Shown: positions 36,099-38,230 of the stretch, one piece after another
How positions within the stretch are numbered: the first letter of the stretch is position 1
How the letters are laid out: every line of letters begins with the position of its first letter
Notes under the pieces: generated by a model
Told to the model about the DNA's origin: nothing
The model's input: only the letters and a program-made list of their open reading frames with translations
Database searches by the model: none
From: Syntrophus sp. GWC2_56_31
GTDB taxonomy: Bacteria; Desulfobacterota; Syntrophia; Syntrophales; UBA5619
Assembly (NCBI GenBank): GCA_001829875.1
Contig: MICN01000063.1
Location: 1 to 38,230 of the forward strand
Direction of reading: 5' to 3'
Length of the DNA: 38,230 nt
Program-made: the position numbers and the translations under genes

Positions 36099-37814
36099 AT
36101 GACCCGCTGGCGTTTGCAGGAGGGCAACGATACGATTCAGGAGCTTTTTGTCCGAGAGCTGAAGCTCAGCCCTATCCTATCCCGGATCCTTGTGAGCCGC
36201 GATATCACAAATACGGATGAGGCCCATCGGTATCTCTCCCCATCACTGAACGACCTCCACAACCCCTTTCTGATGCAAGATATGAGAAAGGCGGTCGACC
36301 GTCTCATTCGCGCCATTCAACGGGAGGAAAGGGTGGTTATTTACGGCGACTACGACGCCGACGGCATCACTTCGGTCGTCAGCCTTTTCCGGTTTCTTAG
36401 GGAGATTCATGAAAACGTCACCTATTACATCCCCGACCGAATCAGCGAGGGTTATGGGCTAAACCGGCCGGCGGTGGAACGCCTGCGATCCGAAGGGACC
36501 GCTCTGATAGTGACCGTGGATTGCGGCATATCCGATCACGAACCGATCGCCTGCGCTCGACGGCTCGGTATGGACACCATCATCCTTGATCATCACGAGC
36601 TGTCCGACACCCTTCCTGAGGCAGTCGCGGCAGTCAATCCGCATCGAAAGGATTGCTCTTTTCCCTTCAAACATCTCGCCGCTGTGGGTATCGTTTTCAA
36701 CTTTTTGATCGCCCTTCGCGGTGTCCTCAGGCAGGAAGGATTCTGGAAAAATAATGGCTATCCCAATCTGAAGGAATACCTGGATCTGGTTGCTTTGGGA
36801 ACGATCGGCGATATCGCGCCTCTTTTGGATGAAAACCGTACATTTGTCAAGATAGGGCTGGATTTGATGACCGAGGACCGGCGGATCGGCATCAGCGCAC
36901 TGAAACTCGTTTCAGGTATAGAAAATCGAGTGATAGATTCCGGCAAGGCATCATACTGCCTGATTCCCAGAATCAATGCCGCAGGAAGGGTCGCCTTGGC
37001 AAAAGATGCCGTGGAGCTCCTTTTGGCGAATAATCACGAACAGGCCGATGAACTTGCCAGAAAGCTCGACGGATTTAATCGGAAGCGTCAGGTGATGGAG
37101 AAAGAGATTTTCACCGAGATTCTCGAGCAGATTGGTCATCGGTTCGAGACGGGAGAAATCGGACCGCTCGTTTTTTCCTCATCCAAATGGCACCCCGGCG
37201 TCATAGGCATCGTCGCATCGAGAATGGTCGATCGCTTCGGCCGGCCGGCCATATTGATCAGCCTCAAGGACGGCGTCGGCAAGGGATCGGGACGGAGTAT
37301 CGCCGGTTTCAATATATATCAGGGACTCAAGCGCTGTGAATCGCTTCTGCTCTCCTACGGTGGTCATCGATACGCAGCGGGTATTTCCATTCGCGAAGAG
37401 GATATAGAAAAATTTTCAGCAGCGTTCAGCGCGGTGGTATACGAAAACCGCTCGGAAATGGATTTCACAGCCTTTACGACGATCGATGCCCAGTGCGCTC
37501 TTCCGGAGATCAACCATGAACTCCTCGCGCAGTTCGATCGGCTGGCCCCTTTCGGCAGTCGAAATCCCGAACCCATCCTTTGCGTCCGCGGCGTGAGCGT
37601 TGCTTCACCTTCGATTGTCGGAAACAACCATCTTAAGATGCGTGTCAGCTCGGATGGAGTATCCCGGGACTCAATATGGTTCGGAAATGGACGATTCCTT
37701 CCGGCGCTCTCCGTGGGGATTCTTGATATCGTCTTCACTCCGCAGATCAATTCCTGGAATGGCTCGTCCGATATCCAGCTTAAGATGAGAGATGCGGCGG
37801 TTCGGACGCAATGA
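36099..37814 (+). CDS. recJ: Single-stranded-DNA-specific exonuclease RecJ
   Basis: Degrades single-stranded DNA 5' to 3' in recombination and mismatch repair. The DHH-family metal motifs are YGDYDADGITSV (Asp84, Asp86, Asp88 from the chosen start), VDCGISDH and the name motif DHHELSD. The DHHA1 motif GGHRYAAGISI and a C-terminal OB-like domain follow. The frame is open from ATG 36012, but that lies in the -10 box of the promoter. ATG 36099 (MTRWRLQ) gives 571 aa, near E. coli's 577; ATG 36078 is the alternative. It is convergent with the DUF2156 gene, with a long palindrome between. Confidence 0.94.
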   Translation: MTRWRLQEGNDTIQELFVRELKLSPILSRILVSRDITNTDEAHRYLSPSLNDLHNPFLMQDMRKAVDRLIRAIQREERVVIYGDYDADGITSVVSLFRFLREIHENVTYYIPDRISEGYGLNRPAVERLRSEGTALIVTVDCGISDHEPIACARRLGMDTIILDHHELSDTLPEAVAAVNPHRKDCSFPFKHLAAVGIVFNFLIALRGVLRQEGFWKNNGYPNLKEYLDLVALGTIGDIAPLLDENRTFVKIGLDLMTEDRRIGISALKLVSGIENRVIDSGKASYCLIPRINAAGRVALAKDAVELLLANNHEQADELARKLDGFNRKRQVMEKEIFTEILEQIGHRFETGEIGPLVFSSSKWHPGVIGIVASRMVDRFGRPAILISLKDGVGKGSGRSIAGFNIYQGLKRCESLLLSYGGHRYAAGISIREEDIEKFSAAFSAVVYENRSEMDFTAFTTIDAQCALPEINHELLAQFDRLAPFGSRNPEPILCVRGVSVASPSIVGNNHLKMRVSSDGVSRDSIWFGNGRFLPALSVGILDIVFTPQINSWNGSSDIQLKMRDAAVRTQ

Positions 37815-38006
37815 GAGAGCCTTGAAAATCATGCTCCCTCCGCACGCCGGACATTTTTCGACCCTGCACCTCCTCGCTTCGCTGCAAAGACGAAACTCGC
37901 GCTGACGCGCTCAAACAGTCGTCTTTGCGGGCGCTACGCTGCGGGGGCAGGGGACCCCGAAAAATCTCCAATGCGTGCTTCCGGGATCATGATTTTCAAG
38001 GCTCTC
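37815..38006. repeat. 192-base near-palindrome with 19-base perfect ends
   Basis: The arms at 37815-37833 and 37988-38006 are perfect reverse complements. Nested stems continue inward: GCACGC/GCGTGC (37842-37847 with 37973-37978), ATTTTTCG/CGAAAAAT (37853-37860 with 37958-37965), CCCTGC/GCAGGG (37862-37867 with 37947-37952), and a 10-base stem (37884-37893 with 37919-37928). The tip is GCGC-TGAC-GCGC (37899-37910). It begins one base after the recJ stop and sits between convergent genes. It could be a bidirectional terminator, a dispersed palindromic element, or a structured RNA. Confidence 0.75.
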
Positions 38007-38028
38007 GTACGAAGTCGTCATGGGTGAA

Positions 38029-38230
38029 TCAGCGTAGAATGAGGGCAAAGGATTTGACGCGCGATACGGGGTGATAGGACTGTTTTGCTTCCGCAAGATT
38101 GGGAAGATTCATGTCGCTTTCCTTGTTGATATATCGATATCCCGCAAAGAGCCTTTTTGCGCATTCGTTGTCTAGAAACTGATAGAGGCCTTTTATACCG
38201 GCGAAGGCTTTTTCAAAATTGAGCGTTCCC
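38029..38230 (-). CDS. DUF2156-like protein, C-terminal part only
   Basis: The last 66 codons of a minus-strand gene run off the right edge; the stop is at 38029-38031. The tail YRYINKESDMNLPNL, then AEAKQSYHPV matches the C-terminal motif of DUF2156 proteins (lysylphosphatidylglycerol synthetase C-terminal-like, GNAT fold). These are found in many Desulfobacterota and have unclear function. It is convergent with recJ. Confidence 0.72.
   Translation of the reverse strand, partial: GTLNFEKAFAGIKGLYQFLDNECAKRLFAGYRYINKESDMNLPNLAEAKQSYHPVSRVKSFALILR

Overview
This 38.2-kb window is gene-dense chromosomal DNA of an anaerobic bacterium. It most resembles the former Deltaproteobacteria (Desulfobacterota, perhaps a Syntrophus-like lineage). 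The reasons are an oxygen-sensitive class III ribonucleotide reductase with its radical-SAM activase, a glutaredoxin next to a ferredoxin:thioredoxin reductase catalytic subunit, an EF-G that reads like the mitochondrial/spirochaete-delta (spdEFG1) subfamily, an apgM-type gene joined to hom, and DUF1285 and DUF2156 proteins. The taxonomic call is inference from gene families, not from a search. I see no rRNA, tRNA, CRISPR array, insertion sequence or prophage. No stretch over 300 bases lacks a gene.

Layout. 1-2743: nrdD (open at the left edge) and nrdG, followed by a 121-base inverted-repeat element. 2877-8345: an M48 protease with TPRs (minus strand), divergent from VanZ-like protein, cmk, rpsA and sppA. 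8360-10969: minus-strand genes for a small cysteine-containing sigma region 4-like protein, a gamma-glutamyltransferase-like enzyme, and the coupled FTR catalytic subunit and glutaredoxin. 11179-15414: class V aminotransferase, then fusA (own promoter plus a terminator-like leader) and a P-loop ATPase. 15409-18150: a B12-binding-type radical SAM protein (minus), divergent from an HTH plus degenerate nucleotide-cyclase protein behind an AT-rich promoter region. 18239-23717: DUF1285 protein, guaB, dnaE. 23789-30489 (minus): recG, hom, apgM-like, TPR membrane protein and CbpA-like J protein, the last four with overlapping ends. 30656-35478 (plus): purM, purN, FAD oxidoreductase, 6-phosphofructokinase, rpmB. 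35500-38230: small exported protein (minus), recJ (plus), a 192-base near-palindrome, and the 3' end of a DUF2156 gene (minus).

Most genes are housekeeping: deoxynucleotide supply, CMP phosphorylation, translation, purine synthesis, replication and repair, threonine-branch amino acids, proteostasis. The less ordinary parts are the HTH/pseudo-cyclase regulator and its promoter, the EF-G-coupled ATPase with a possible attenuator in the fusA leader, the glutaredoxin/FTR pair, the sigma4-like protein, and two large structured intergenic repeats.

Several start codons were moved from the longest reading frame because of Shine-Dalgarno sequences. In two cases (sigma4-like protein, recJ) the longest frame starts inside a consensus-like promoter element.
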